Positions 41,426 through 49,553 of a stretch of 64,000 nucleotides of DNA are shown piece after piece. A model generated the notes under the pieces. It was given only the letters and a program-made list of their open reading frames with translations, was not told the DNA's origin and searched no databases. The first letter of the stretch is position 1, and every line of letters begins with the position of its first letter. The position numbers and the translations under genes were made by a program. Source of the stretch: Lentzea cavernae (GTDB taxonomy: Bacteria > Actinomycetota > Actinomycetes > Mycobacteriales > Pseudonocardiaceae); contig NZ_BNAR01000024.1 in assembly GCF_014653695.1 (NCBI RefSeq), positions 1-64,000 of the forward strand, in the 5' to 3' direction.

Positions 41426-44077
41426 ATGCGTCGTGCAGTCGCGCTTTTGCTACCTGTTCTGCTGGCCGCGGTACTACCGGCGCCGCCCGCGTCGGCCGCG
41501 CCGCAACCACCCGCTCCACCGGGCTGGACCGTCTCCGGGAACGTGGTCCGGTGGACCGCCTCCGCGCCGATGCCGCTGCTCGACGCGGGCGTGGAGTTCT
41601 GGGAGGGCGACCGCTTCCTGGGACGCGCCCGGGAGTCGGCGGACCTGCGGACGTTCACGGTGCAGGCCGCCCCGGAGGACCCCGCCGCGCTCCAGGTGCG
41701 GTCGGCCGGCAAGCGGCTGGACGTCGTCGAGCCGCCGGCGGCCGGGTTGGCGGTGCCCGAGTTGCCGGCGTTGCGGCCGGAGGCGGACGTGGATCCGGGC
41801 ACGCCCGGTCCGTACGCCACCAGCACCGGTGAGTACGCGCTCGAGCCGATCCGGCTGCCCGAGTACGCGGCGCCGGTCGAGATGGAGGCCGTCGTCGTCG
41901 GGCCGAAGGATGCGCCAGGCGAGCGGCCGCTCGTGCTGTTCCTGCACGGCAGGCACTTCACCTGCTACGACAAGGCGGATCCGAACCGGATCCTGATGAA
42001 CTGGCCGTGTCCCGCCGGGTCGACGGCCGTGCCCAGTCACAAGGGATATTTGAAGGCGCAGCAGTTGCTGGCATCGCAGGGGTACCTGACGGTGTCGATC
42101 TCCGCCAACGGTGTCAACGCGCAGGACGCGTTGACCGCCGACGCCGGTGCGCAGGGGCGTTCGTCGCTGGTGCGCCACCACCTGGCGAAGTGGGCGGACT
42201 GGTCCTCCGGCAGCGGCTCCGCGCCGACGGGGGTGCGGGCCGACATGTCGGAGGTGCTGCTCGTGGGCCACTCCCGCGGTGGCGAGGGCGTCAACCGCGC
42301 CGCGACCGACAGCCTCACCCCGCCGCCCGGCGACACCGGGTTCAGCGGCCCCGTGCGGTGGAACATCCGCGGTGACGTGCTGATCGGCCCCACGATCTTC
42401 GGCCACAACCCGGCGCCGGACGTCCCCTCGGTGACGTTCCTGCCCGGTTGCGACGGTGACGTGGCCGACCTGCAGGGCCAGATCTTCGTGGACCAGACCC
42501 GCGGCCTGAGCCGCGGCGACGCCCTGCACAGCGCGCTCTACGTGGTCGGCGCGAACCACAACTACTTCAACAGCGAGTGGACGCCCGGCCAGGCGCAGGC
42601 GCCCGCGTTCGACGACTTCTGGCCCGGCCAGCAGCCGGACCCGCTGTGCACGCCCGGCGCCGCCACCCGCCTGACGGCCGACCAGCAGCAGACCGCGGGC
42701 GCCACGTACGTCGCGGCCTCCGCCCGCCTGTTCCTCGGGCGTGACGAGTCCGTGCTGCCGCTGCTCGACGGCTCCGGCGTCCGCGCCCCGTCCGCCGACC
42801 CGGCCCGCGTCCTCTCGCACGCCGTCGGCGCCGACCGCGAGCCGTTCGTCGTGCCGGACGGTGCCACGGCCGCGTCCGGCAGCGCCCGTGTCTGCCTGCA
42901 GACGTCCCGTGACGCCGCCGTCGCGTGCAGCACCGCCCGTTCGCCGCACTTCGTCGGCTTCCGCGGCGCGGTGGCGCAGCCCGAACGCCTGTCGGTCGCG
43001 CTGAAGTGGTCGGCCGCGGGCCAGGCCGGTGTGGTCACGCCCGCCGAACCGGTCTCGCTGAACGGCTCGCGTGAGCTGGCGCTGCGGCTGGCCGTTCCGC
43101 CGAACGCGGCGGCGGCCGGGTTCGGCGTCGCTGTGACCGACCACAGTGGACAGAAGCACCCGCTCGGGTCGGTGTCGGTGGCCGGACTGCCCGGCTCGGA
43201 CCGCACGGCTTCGGTGTGGGCGCAGGAAGTCCGCGTGCCGCTGCCGTCCGGCGTCGACCGGGTCGCCTCGCTGGAACTGGTGCCCGAGTCCGCGTCGGGT
43301 GAGGCGTGGCTGATCGACGCCCACGGCTGGGACGGCGGCCTCGTCCCGGTGCTGCCCACGAACCTGGCCCGGGTCGACGCCGTGGTCACCGCGGTGGACG
43401 AGGGGAACTCCGGCACGCAGACCCACAACGTCGTCGTCACCGCCACGGGCGGCGGCACCCGCGTGATCCGGCTCTTCTACAACGACCAGGCGACCAACCA
43501 GCCCACCACGAGGCTCGTGACGCTGAAGCCCGGCGAGGACCGCGCCGAGGTGCCGGTCACCTACACCGGCAACACGAGGTGGAGCGCCGACGTCCGGTAC
43601 GCGGTCTCGGTGCAGGCGATCTCCAACGCCGTGGTCGGTTCCGCGACGGGTGCGCTGCTGGTGCGCAACGACGACCCGGCGCCGAAGCTGACCGTCACCC
43701 CGGTCTTGGACAGCGTGGCGGAGGGCGGTGCGCTGAAGTGGAGGCTGACCCTGTCCGAGACCGCCGACTCGACGGTCGCGGTCCTCGGTGCGGCGGTGGC
43801 ACCGGCCTCCGGCGCCGAACTGTCCACAACGGACGTCAACGCCGACTGGCTGCTCCGGAACTCGGGTGAGGAGGCGCTGCCGTCGAGGCCCTTGTCCTCC
43901 ACCGGACTCGGTGTCTACGCCTTCGTCCCGCCGGGCCAGACCTCCGCCGAGTTCGAGGTGCCGACGATCGCCGACACCGAGGCCGAGGGCGAGGAACAGG
44001 TCCGGTTGCAGTTCCAGGGGGTGTCGCCAGCCGGCGGCGGCTTCGAGGTGACGGGCGAGGTCACCGAGGCGGTGTGA
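41426..44077 (+). CDS. Large secreted alpha/beta hydrolase with Calx-beta-like C-terminal region
   Basis: An 883-residue exported protein. A signal peptide covers ~1-27 (AVALLLPVLLAAVLPAPPASA). A small beta domain (~30-110) is followed by an alpha/beta hydrolase (~130-430): oxyanion loop LVLFLHGRHFTCYD, nucleophile S283 in GHSRGGEG, and late ANHNYFNSEW, which may hold the catalytic His. After two beta-rich regions (~470-650), residues ~650-875 resemble Calx-beta modules (EGNSGTQTHNVVVTATGGG, LVTLKPGEDRAEVPVTYTGN, LDSVAEGGALKWRLTLS, FEVPTIADTEAEGEEQVRLQF). It is probably an esterase or lipase acting on an extracellular substrate. ATG at 41426 follows GAGGGGGA. The 3' end overlaps the convergent XRE gene by 17 nt. 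Confidence 0.82.
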   Translation: MRRAVALLLPVLLAAVLPAPPASAAPQPPAPPGWTVSGNVVRWTASAPMPLLDAGVEFWEGDRFLGRARESADLRTFTVQAAPEDPAALQVRSAGKRLDVVEPPAAGLAVPELPALRPEADVDPGTPGPYATSTGEYALEPIRLPEYAAPVEMEAVVVGPKDAPGERPLVLFLHGRHFTCYDKADPNRILMNWPCPAGSTAVPSHKGYLKAQQLLASQGYLTVSISANGVNAQDALTADAGAQGRSSLVRHHLAKWADWSSGSGSAPTGVRADMSEVLLVGHSRGGEGVNRAATDSLTPPPGDTGFSGPVRWNIRGDVLIGPTIFGHNPAPDVPSVTFLPGCDGDVADLQGQIFVDQTRGLSRGDALHSALYVVGANHNYFNSEWTPGQAQAPAFDDFWPGQQPDPLCTPGAATRLTADQQQTAGATYVAASARLFLGRDESVLPLLDGSGVRAPSADPARVLSHAVGADREPFVVPDGATAASGSARVCLQTSRDAAVACSTARSPHFVGFRGAVAQPERLSVALKWSAAGQAGVVTPAEPVSLNGSRELALRLAVPPNAAAAGFGVAVTDHSGQKHPLGSVSVAGLPGSDRTASVWAQEVRVPLPSGVDRVASLELVPESASGEAWLIDAHGWDGGLVPVLPTNLARVDAVVTAVDEGNSGTQTHNVVVTATGGGTRVIRLFYNDQATNQPTTRLVTLKPGEDRAEVPVTYTGNTRWSADVRYAVSVQAISNAVVGSATGALLVRNDDPAPKLTVTPVLDSVAEGGALKWRLTLSETADSTVAVLGAAVAPASGAELSTTDVNADWLLRNSGEEALPSRPLSSTGLGVYAFVPPGQTSAEFEVPTIADTEAEGEEQVRLQFQGVSPAGGGFEVTGEVTEAV

Positions 44078-44939
44078 CCGCGCGCGGGTGGTCGTTCCGG
44101 CGGCCACCCGCGTCCTCCGCCGTCCAGCTGGTCAGCAGCCGGAGCTTCTCCTCCGACGGTGAACCGGTGTCGGCGCTGTAGACGACGATCGTCTGCCCTT
44201 CGGCGCCCGGCAGGTGCAACGTCTGCCAGTTGATCCGCATCTCGCCGACGGCCTCGTGGAAGAACCGCTTGACGCCGTGCTGGTGCTCCGACAGCCGGTA
44301 GTCCGCCCACATGGCCGCGAACTCCTCCGACCGCGTGCTCAGGTCGCCGACGATCCGCGCCAGGGCGTCGTTGTCGCGTCCGGGGATGATCGACGCCCGC
44401 AACAGGGCCACGACGTCGGTGGCGATCTCGGTCCAGTCGCGGTAGACCGCGCGGGCCCGCGGGTTCAGGAACATCCACTTGGCCAGGTTGCGGTCCTCGG
44501 CCGGCATGGCGTCGAAGTCGTCCAGCAGCGCCTTGCCCGCGTGGTTGATCCCGAGCACCTCCAGGTACGGCCCGTGGATGACGGCCGGCACCTCCATGGC
44601 GCGGATCATGGACTGCAGCGCGGGCCGCGCCCTCAGGGCCTTCTGCGGCTGCCGGGACGGTTCGGACTGCAGCAGCGACGAGAAGTAGCGGCTCTCGACG
44701 TCGTCGAGCCGCAGCGCCCGCGCCACCGCGTCGGCCACCTGCTCGGAGACGTTGCGAGCGCGTCCCTGCTCGAGCTTGACGTAGTAGTCGACGCTCACCC
44801 CGGCGAGGATCGCGACCTCCGCCCGGCGCAGCCCCTTGACCCTGCGCGCCGTCGTGGCGGCGGGAAGGCCCACGTCCTCGGGGGACAGCGCCGCGCGACG
44901 CGAGGTGAGGAAGTCGCGCAGTTCGTTGCCGCTGGTCAT
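44061..44939 (-). CDS. XRE regulator with MmyB-like ligand domain
   Basis: A 292-residue regulator. Residues 1-80 are a helix-turn-helix (LRDFLTSRRAALSPEDVGLP, RRVKGLRRAEVAILAGVSVDYYVKLEQGR). The C-terminal domain is the PAS-like MmyB ligand-binding region (PAVIHGPYLEVLGINHAGKALL, NLAKWMFLNPRAR, WADYRLSEHQHGVKRFFHEAVGEMRINWQTL). Such regulators usually control the divergent neighbouring gene, and here an SDR dehydrogenase gene lies 150 bp away in the opposite direction. ATG at 44937-44939. Confidence 0.92.
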   Translation of the reverse strand: MTSGNELRDFLTSRRAALSPEDVGLPAATTARRVKGLRRAEVAILAGVSVDYYVKLEQGRARNVSEQVADAVARALRLDDVESRYFSSLLQSEPSRQPQKALRARPALQSMIRAMEVPAVIHGPYLEVLGINHAGKALLDDFDAMPAEDRNLAKWMFLNPRARAVYRDWTEIATDVVALLRASIIPGRDNDALARIVGDLSTRSEEFAAMWADYRLSEHQHGVKRFFHEAVGEMRINWQTLHLPGAEGQTIVVYSADTGSPSEEKLRLLTSWTAEDAGGRRNDHPRAVTPPR

Positions 44940-45088
44940 GGACCGATTATGGCCTTGTGGCGGGCTGGTCGGCAGCCGCTGGGTGGTACTGCCAGAGCCA
45001 CGACGAGGGGTACCACCTATCCCCTTCGAATCGGTGCCGCGCTGGGACGTAATGGAAAGCGTCAACCACGTCCAGCAAGGAGAACACC

Positions 45089-45922
45089 GTGTCCGTTTGG
45101 TTCGTCACCGGAGCGTCCCGCGGCCTGGGTCTGGAAATCGCGAAGGCCGCGCTGACGCGCGGCGACTCGGTGGTGGCGACCGCCCGCGACCCCCACGCGA
45201 TCGAACAGGCCCTCGGCCACCCCGACCACCTGCTCGCCCTGCCGCTCGACGTCACCTCGCAGGACCAGGCCGACGCCGCGGTGAAGGCGGCGGTAGCCCG
45301 GTTCGGAGGGATCGACGTCCTCGTCAACAACGCGGGTCGAGGCCTCGTGGGCGCGATCGAGGAGACCAGCGACGCCGAGGCCCGCGCCGTCTTCGACATC
45401 AACGTCTTCGGCCTCCTGACCGTCCTCCGGGCCGTCACCCCGGTCATGCGCGCCGCCCGCAACGGCCGCATCCTCAACATCAGCTCCACCGGCGGCGTCG
45501 TCGCCTGGGCGGGCTGGGGCGTCTACAGCGCCACGAAGTTCGCACTGGAGGGCATCACCGAGGCCCTGCGCCTCGAACTCGCCCCGCTCGGCATCCAGGT
45601 CAGCTCGGTGCAACCGGGCCCGCTGCGCACCGACTTCCTCGCCTCGTCGTCACTCGGCCAGGTGGAGCGCGTCATCGACGACTACGCCCCGACCGGCGGC
45701 GCGTCGAGGGAGTGGGCCGGGGCGAACCACGGCCTGCAGGAGGGTGACCCGGTGAAGGCCGCGGAGGCGGTCCTGACGGTTGCCGGCCTGCCTGAGATGC
45801 CCGCGTGGCTCCCTCTTGGCACCTCGACCCTCACCGACATCCGCACCAAGTTGGCGGCCGTCGGCGCGGACCTCGAGACCTGGCAGGAGTTGTCGCGGTC
45901 GACCGACGTCGTGTCCGCCTGA
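45089..45922 (+). CDS. Short-chain dehydrogenase/reductase
   Basis: A classical SDR of 277 residues: NAD(P) motif VTGASRGLGLEIA (TGxxxGxG), VVATARD (Arg after strand 2 suggests NADP), DVLVNNAGRG, catalytic Ser in NISSTGGV, YSATK (YxxxK) and QPGPLRTDF. The substrate is unknown. GTG at 45089 has AAGGAG 7 nt upstream. It is divergent from the MmyB-like XRE regulator, a pairing common in actinomycetes, where the regulator responds to a ligand and controls the SDR. Confidence 0.93.
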   Translation: MSVWFVTGASRGLGLEIAKAALTRGDSVVATARDPHAIEQALGHPDHLLALPLDVTSQDQADAAVKAAVARFGGIDVLVNNAGRGLVGAIEETSDAEARAVFDINVFGLLTVLRAVTPVMRAARNGRILNISSTGGVVAWAGWGVYSATKFALEGITEALRLELAPLGIQVSSVQPGPLRTDFLASSSLGQVERVIDDYAPTGGASREWAGANHGLQEGDPVKAAEAVLTVAGLPEMPAWLPLGTSTLTDIRTKLAAVGADLETWQELSRSTDVVSA

Positions 45923-46009
45923 CGTCGCTGAAACTGCGTGGCAGCCCGGCACTTCTCGCCGCTACGGTCCTGCGCTTGTGAACGAGAGTCCGATGGCGGA
46001 AGAATCCCT

Positions 46010-46414
46010 GTGACCGAACGGGACCAGCACGAGTACAAGGCCTCGTTGAGGGTCTTCAGCGAGACGCTGACCCTGGCGGACCTCGTCGCCTCGCTCGGCG
46101 AACCCACCAGGAGCTACGACGTCGGCGATCCGGTGAGCCCACGCCGTCCCGACGGCCCCCGCCGCGCCGTGTCCCACTGGGCTCTCCGGAGCCGGGCACA
46201 GCCCACGAGCCCGCTCGACGAGCACCTCTCCGAACTCGTCGTGTTCGTCGAGGCCCACAGCCGTGAGATCGAGGCGCTCAGGGACAAAGCCGAGATCGAC
46301 GTCTTCTGCGGTGTCTTCGCCGGCGACGACGCGCAGGGCGGCTTCACCCTCACCGCGGATCTGATGCGCCGGTTGGCAGCCCTCGGCCTCGACGTCGGCT
46401 TCGACCTGTACTGA
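46010..46414 (+). CDS. DUF4279 domain protein
   Basis: A 134-residue protein matching DUF4279: a start EYKASLRVFSETLTLADLVASLGEP, the W in SHWALRSR, PLDEHLSELVVFV, IDVFCGVFAGD and the end RRLAALGLDVGFDLY. The family is widespread, and some members occur near polymorphic-toxin loci as possible immunity proteins, but no toxin gene is adjacent here. GTG at 46010 has GGAAGA 6 nt upstream. A terminator follows. Confidence 0.85.
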   Translation: MTERDQHEYKASLRVFSETLTLADLVASLGEPTRSYDVGDPVSPRRPDGPRRAVSHWALRSRAQPTSPLDEHLSELVVFVEAHSREIEALRDKAEIDVFCGVFAGDDAQGGFTLTADLMRRLAALGLDVGFDLY

Positions 46415-46442
46415 CCGGCTCCCCTGGGCGGGGAACGACGAA

Positions 46443-46475
46443 CGGCGCCGCTCCCTGCCCAGGGGAGCGGCGCCG
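46443..46475. terminator. Hairpin terminator between DUF4279 gene and sodN
   Basis: A 13-bp stem CGGCGCCGCTCCC (46443-46455) / GGGAGCGGCGCCG (46463-46475) lies between convergent genes. Confidence 0.75.
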
Positions 46476-46498
46476 TCCGTCAACGATCCGAAGGGGGA

Positions 46499-46906
46499 TC
46501 AGCCCTGCTTGGTCTCCCAGAAGATCTTGTCGATCTGGGCGATCAGGTCGAGCAGCGCCTGGCCAGAGGCCGGGTCCATCGAGCCCTTGGTGCCCGACGC
46601 ACCCGCGGCCTTGGTGGCGCGGTTGAACAGGTCGTGCAGCTCGGGGTACTTCTCGAAGTGCGGCGGCTTGAAGTAGTCCGTCCACAGCACCCACAGGTGG
46701 TGCTTGACGAGCTCACTGCGCTGTTCCTTGATCAGGACGGCGCGCTCCCGGAACTCCGGGTCCTCGTTGGCCTGGTACTTCTCCTGGACCGCCTTGACCG
46801 ACTCGGCCTCGATGCGGGCCTGCGCGGGGTCGTAGACACCGCACGGCAGGTCGCAGTGCGCGGTGGCTTCGACGCGCGGGCGGAGAATGCGCGACACGAG
46901 TCGCAT
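46499..46906 (-). CDS. sodN: Nickel superoxide dismutase precursor
   Basis: Ni-SOD, 135 residues. A 16-residue propeptide ending ATA is followed by the nickel hook HCDLPCGVYDP (H17, C18, C22 in the precursor; His1, Cys2, Cys6 in the mature enzyme), so cleavage before H17 exposes the His1 amine ligand. The rest is the four-helix domain (IEAESVKAVQEKYQ, HHLWVLWTDYFKPPHFEKYP, LLDLIAQIDKIFWETK). The enzyme is cytosolic and dismutates superoxide. GGGAGGAA precedes the ATG. The maturation protease gene is divergent, 75 bp away. Nickel-dependent control by Nur is known in Streptomyces; no obvious Nur box was recognised here. Confidence 0.97.
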   Translation of the reverse strand: MRLVSRILRPRVEATAHCDLPCGVYDPAQARIEAESVKAVQEKYQANEDPEFRERAVLIKEQRSELVKHHLWVLWTDYFKPPHFEKYPELHDLFNRATKAAGASGTKGSMDPASGQALLDLIAQIDKIFWETKQG

Positions 46907-46946
46907 CGTTCCTCCCAGAATGAAAAAACAGTGGATGCTCCGACAG

Positions 46947-46958
46947 GTAGGACCCTAC
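46947..46958. promoter_or_regulatory. Inverted repeat in the sodN-sodX divergent promoter
   Basis: GTAGG-ac-CCTAC lies in the middle of the 75-bp region between the two starts. It could be an operator serving both genes; it may also simply supply -10-like TAGGNN sequences. Confidence 0.35.
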
Positions 46959-46981
46959 TCCGGCTGACCGAAGGGTGATCG

Positions 46982-47284
46982 TTGAGACCGCGTCTCTCCA
47001 CCGTGCTCGTGAAGGGGCCGTCGATGGTCCCCGCCCTGCGCAACGACGACGTCGTGCTGGTCAGGTGGGGTGCGGTGCCCAGGCCGGGGCAGGTCGTGCT
47101 TGTCACATGGGCGAGCAGGCCGGGCCAGTTGTCGGTGAAGCGCGCCTCCCACGAGGTGGACGGGGGGTGGCACGTGGTGGGAGACAACCCGTACGCGAGC
47201 ACGGACTCCGAGCACCTCGGACCTGCGGAGGTGCTCGGAGTCGTCAAAGCTCGACTATGGCCGAGGCCTGGTTTCAGGCTTTGA
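46982..47284 (+). CDS. sodX: Nickel-type superoxide dismutase maturation protease (S26 family)
   Basis: A 100-residue signal-peptidase-like protease that removes the Ni-SOD propeptide. The catalytic Ser is S14 in KGPSMVPAL and the general-base Lys is K53 in LSVKRASH; GDNPYASTDSEHLGP is the C-terminal box of the family. No membrane anchor is present, fitting a soluble cytosolic partner for a cytosolic substrate. TTG at 46982 is the start, with AAGGGTGA upstream. It overlaps the 3' end of the convergent rmlC-like gene by 11 nt. Confidence 0.93.
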   Translation: MRPRLSTVLVKGPSMVPALRNDDVVLVRWGAVPRPGQVVLVTWASRPGQLSVKRASHEVDGGWHVVGDNPYASTDSEHLGPAEVLGVVKARLWPRPGFRL

Positions 47285-47873
47285 GGGACGCGTACAGGGC
47301 GAGGCAGTCCTCGTAGCGCGGCAGCACGCCGGCCTCGTACGCCTCGGCCAGGGTGGGGGCGGAGGTGTCCTTCTCGGAGAGCCGGAACTCGAGCTCGCGC
47401 GGCCACGGGAGGTCCAGCGCGGGGTCGAGCGGCGTCAGGCCGTGCTCGCCGGACGGGTTGTAGACGGTGGAGCAGAGGTAGTGCATGGTCGTGTCGTCCT
47501 CGAGGGCGATCATGGCGTGGCCGAGGCCCTCGGAGAGGTAGACGGCGTTGCACTTCGAGGAGTTCACCAGCACGGCGTCCCACTGGCCGAACGTGGGGGA
47601 GCCGACGCGGATGTCGACGACCACGTCGATGAACGAGCCGCGCGGGCAGAAGACGTACTTCGCCTGGGACGGCGGGACGTCCGCGTAGTGCAGGCCCCGG
47701 ATCGTTCCCGCGCGGGAGACGCTGTGGTTCGTCTGGGCGACCCGCAGGGGGTGCCCGACCGCCTCGACGAAGGCCGCCTCCTGGTACGGCGAGACGAACA
47801 CACCGCGGTCGTCGGGAAATGATCGGGGAGTGAACTCGAACGCGCCGTCAATTTTGAGGGAACTCACCTGCAT
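47274..47873 (-). CDS. rmlC: dTDP-4-dehydrorhamnose 3,5-epimerase family protein
   Basis: A 199-residue cupin epimerase: FTPRSFPDDRGVFVSPYQEAAF, VAQTNHSVSRAGTIRGLHY (catalytic His in GLHY), KYVFCPRGSFIDVVVDIR, LSEGLGHAMIALEDDTTMHYLCSTVYNP. The Tyr that acts as acid corresponds to the Y in STVYNP. RmlC makes dTDP-L-rhamnose for cell-wall linkers or glycosylated products, but no other rml gene is adjacent, so it may serve a deoxysugar pathway. ATG at 47873 is favoured: TAGAGT stands 7 nt upstream (leaderless spacing); an in-frame GTG is 3 codons further up. Confidence 0.88.
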   Translation of the reverse strand: MQVSSLKIDGAFEFTPRSFPDDRGVFVSPYQEAAFVEAVGHPLRVAQTNHSVSRAGTIRGLHYADVPPSQAKYVFCPRGSFIDVVVDIRVGSPTFGQWDAVLVNSSKCNAVYLSEGLGHAMIALEDDTTMHYLCSTVYNPSGEHGLTPLDPALDLPWPRELEFRLSEKDTSAPTLAEAYEAGVLPRYEDCLALYASLKA

Positions 47874-48209
47874 GGCCGTCACTCTAAGGCGTCGATCTTC
47901 TTGAACGATCGGGTGCTTCCTGCCTGCAGAAACTGACCGGTCGGTCCAGAAAACCGGACGGACGTCTTGCTACATGCCCTCTGACCTGCGGAAAAAGTGT
48001 GATCCCCGCCGCAGACAGCATCGCGGGACCCTGCCACACTTCCGTCACCCGCAGCACTCGGCCGGCCTCGCCGGCGGAAAACTCCGCCGACGACGTCGAC
48101 CGAATTTCAAGGCCCCGTGCACCCGGCGTGACAACGCTGGGCCGGTGCGCCGTTTGGTGATGAGCCCACGTTGGGGCCACTACGCCGCCCGCACCGCAGG
48201 AGGGACGCC
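47874..48209. other. Divergent promoter region, rmlC-like gene to malic enzyme
   Basis: About 330 bp with no gene seen. It has lower GC than its neighbours and contains the leaderless -10 for the rmlC-like gene (TAGAGT on the minus strand). No clear operator was found; the malic-enzyme promoter presumably lies here. Confidence 0.5.
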
Positions 48210-49406
48210 GTGACAGCAGTGAACGAAGCCCGTATCGAGAACTCCGATCCGACGCAGTTGACGGATGACGAGATCTTCAACGCGCACCTGGGCGGGAAGC
48301 TCGAGGTCGGCGCGACCGCCTCGCTCGCTGACCCGAAGGCGCTGTCCATCGCCTACACACCCGGTGTCGCCCGAGTGAGCAAGGCCATCGCGCAGGACCC
48401 GTCGCTGGCCGCGAAGTACACGTGGGCGCACCGCCTGGTCGCCGTCGTGAGCGACGGCACCGCGGTGCTCGGTCTCGGCGACATCGGCCCCAGCGCGTCG
48501 CTGCCCGTCATGGAGGGCAAGTCCGCGCTGTTCAAGACGTTCGGCGGCCTCGACTCCATCCCGCTCGTGCTCAACACCACCGACGTGGACGAGATCGTCG
48601 AGACGCTCGTCCGGCTGCGCCCGTCGTTCGGCGCGGTCAACCTGGAGGACGTCTCCGCGCCGCGCTGCTTCGAGCTCGAGCAGAAGCTGATCGAGGCGCT
48701 CGACTGCCCGGTCATGCACGACGACCAGCACGGCACGGCCGTCGTGTCGCTGGCCGCCCTCAACGGCGCGAACGCCGTGCTCGGCAAGAACATCGGCGAC
48801 CAGCGGGTGGTCATCTCCGGTGCGGGCGCTGCGGGCATCGCGATCGCCAAGATCCTCATCGCCGCCGGTGCCGGCGACATCACGCTGATCGACTCGCGCG
48901 GCATCGTCCGCACGGGCCGCGCCGGTCTCAACCCGATCAAGGAGGAGATCGCGGCGGTCACCAACTCCGCGAACCTCGACGGCGGCATCGACGTGGCCCT
49001 GCGCGGCGCGGACGTCTTCATCGGCGTGTCGTCGTCCAAGGTGTCCGAGGACCTCATCGCGAGCATGGCGAGCGACTCGATCGTGTTCGCGTTGTCGAAC
49101 CCGGACCCCGAGGTGCACCCGGAGATCGCCGCCCGGCACGCCGCGATCGTGGCGACCGGCCGCAGCGACTTCCCGAACCAGATCAACAACGTGCTCGCGT
49201 TCCCCGGCATTTTCCGCGGGGCTCTCGACGCGGGTGCGCGACGGATCACGGAAGGCATGAAACTCGCCGCCGCGGATGCCATTCTCGCGGTCGCGAAGGA
49301 TGATTTGGGCCCAGATCGAATTGTGCCCTCGGCATTGGACCCGCGCGTCGGACCCGAGGTCGCGGCGGCTGTGGCCCTGGCCGCGAAGGCCGACGGAGTC
49401 GCCTGA
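48210..49406 (+). CDS. NAD(P)-dependent malic enzyme
   Basis: A 398-residue short-type bacterial malic enzyme that oxidatively decarboxylates malate to pyruvate. Conserved parts are AYTPGVARVSKAIAQDP (active-site Tyr), VVSDGTAVLGLGDIGP, PVMEGKSALFKTFGGLDS (Lys), VNLEDVSAPRCFELE (metal), DDQHGTAVVSLAALNGA and the dinucleotide loop GAGAAGIAIAKIL, followed by FALSNPDPE and NQINNVLAFPGIFRGALD. GTG at 48210 follows AGGAGGGA. It is a stand-alone enzyme without a phosphotransacetylase-like extension. Confidence 0.95.
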   Translation: MTAVNEARIENSDPTQLTDDEIFNAHLGGKLEVGATASLADPKALSIAYTPGVARVSKAIAQDPSLAAKYTWAHRLVAVVSDGTAVLGLGDIGPSASLPVMEGKSALFKTFGGLDSIPLVLNTTDVDEIVETLVRLRPSFGAVNLEDVSAPRCFELEQKLIEALDCPVMHDDQHGTAVVSLAALNGANAVLGKNIGDQRVVISGAGAAGIAIAKILIAAGAGDITLIDSRGIVRTGRAGLNPIKEEIAAVTNSANLDGGIDVALRGADVFIGVSSSKVSEDLIASMASDSIVFALSNPDPEVHPEIAARHAAIVATGRSDFPNQINNVLAFPGIFRGALDAGARRITEGMKLAAADAILAVAKDDLGPDRIVPSALDPRVGPEVAAAVALAAKADGVA

Positions 49407-49518
49407 TCACGCTCTCCTATTCGCCACTCATTTGCATCTTCACGGGGACCGGAACCACGAACGTGGCTTTTCGTTAACCCGTGCAGGGGTGGGCGATGAC
49501 GCTCTGAAGCGCTACCGT

Positions 49519-49550
49519 CCCTCTCCTCGGGTGTTCACTCGAGGAGAGGG
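49519..49550 (+). terminator. Perfect 11-bp hairpin whose 3' arm contains a ribosome site
   Basis: CCCTCTCCTCG (49519-49529) pairs perfectly with CGAGGAGAGGG (49540-49550), with a 10-nt loop. It may terminate malic-enzyme transcription or, if the next gene starts at GTG 49554, hide its GGAGAGG ribosome site. Confidence 0.6.
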
Positions 49551-49553
49551 TTC

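Noticed and set aside
41474..44107. An 877-codon minus-strand open frame opposite the secreted hydrolase
   Set aside because: No motif, Arg/Gly/Val-rich; the plus-strand gene has signal peptide, catalytic motif and ribosome site.
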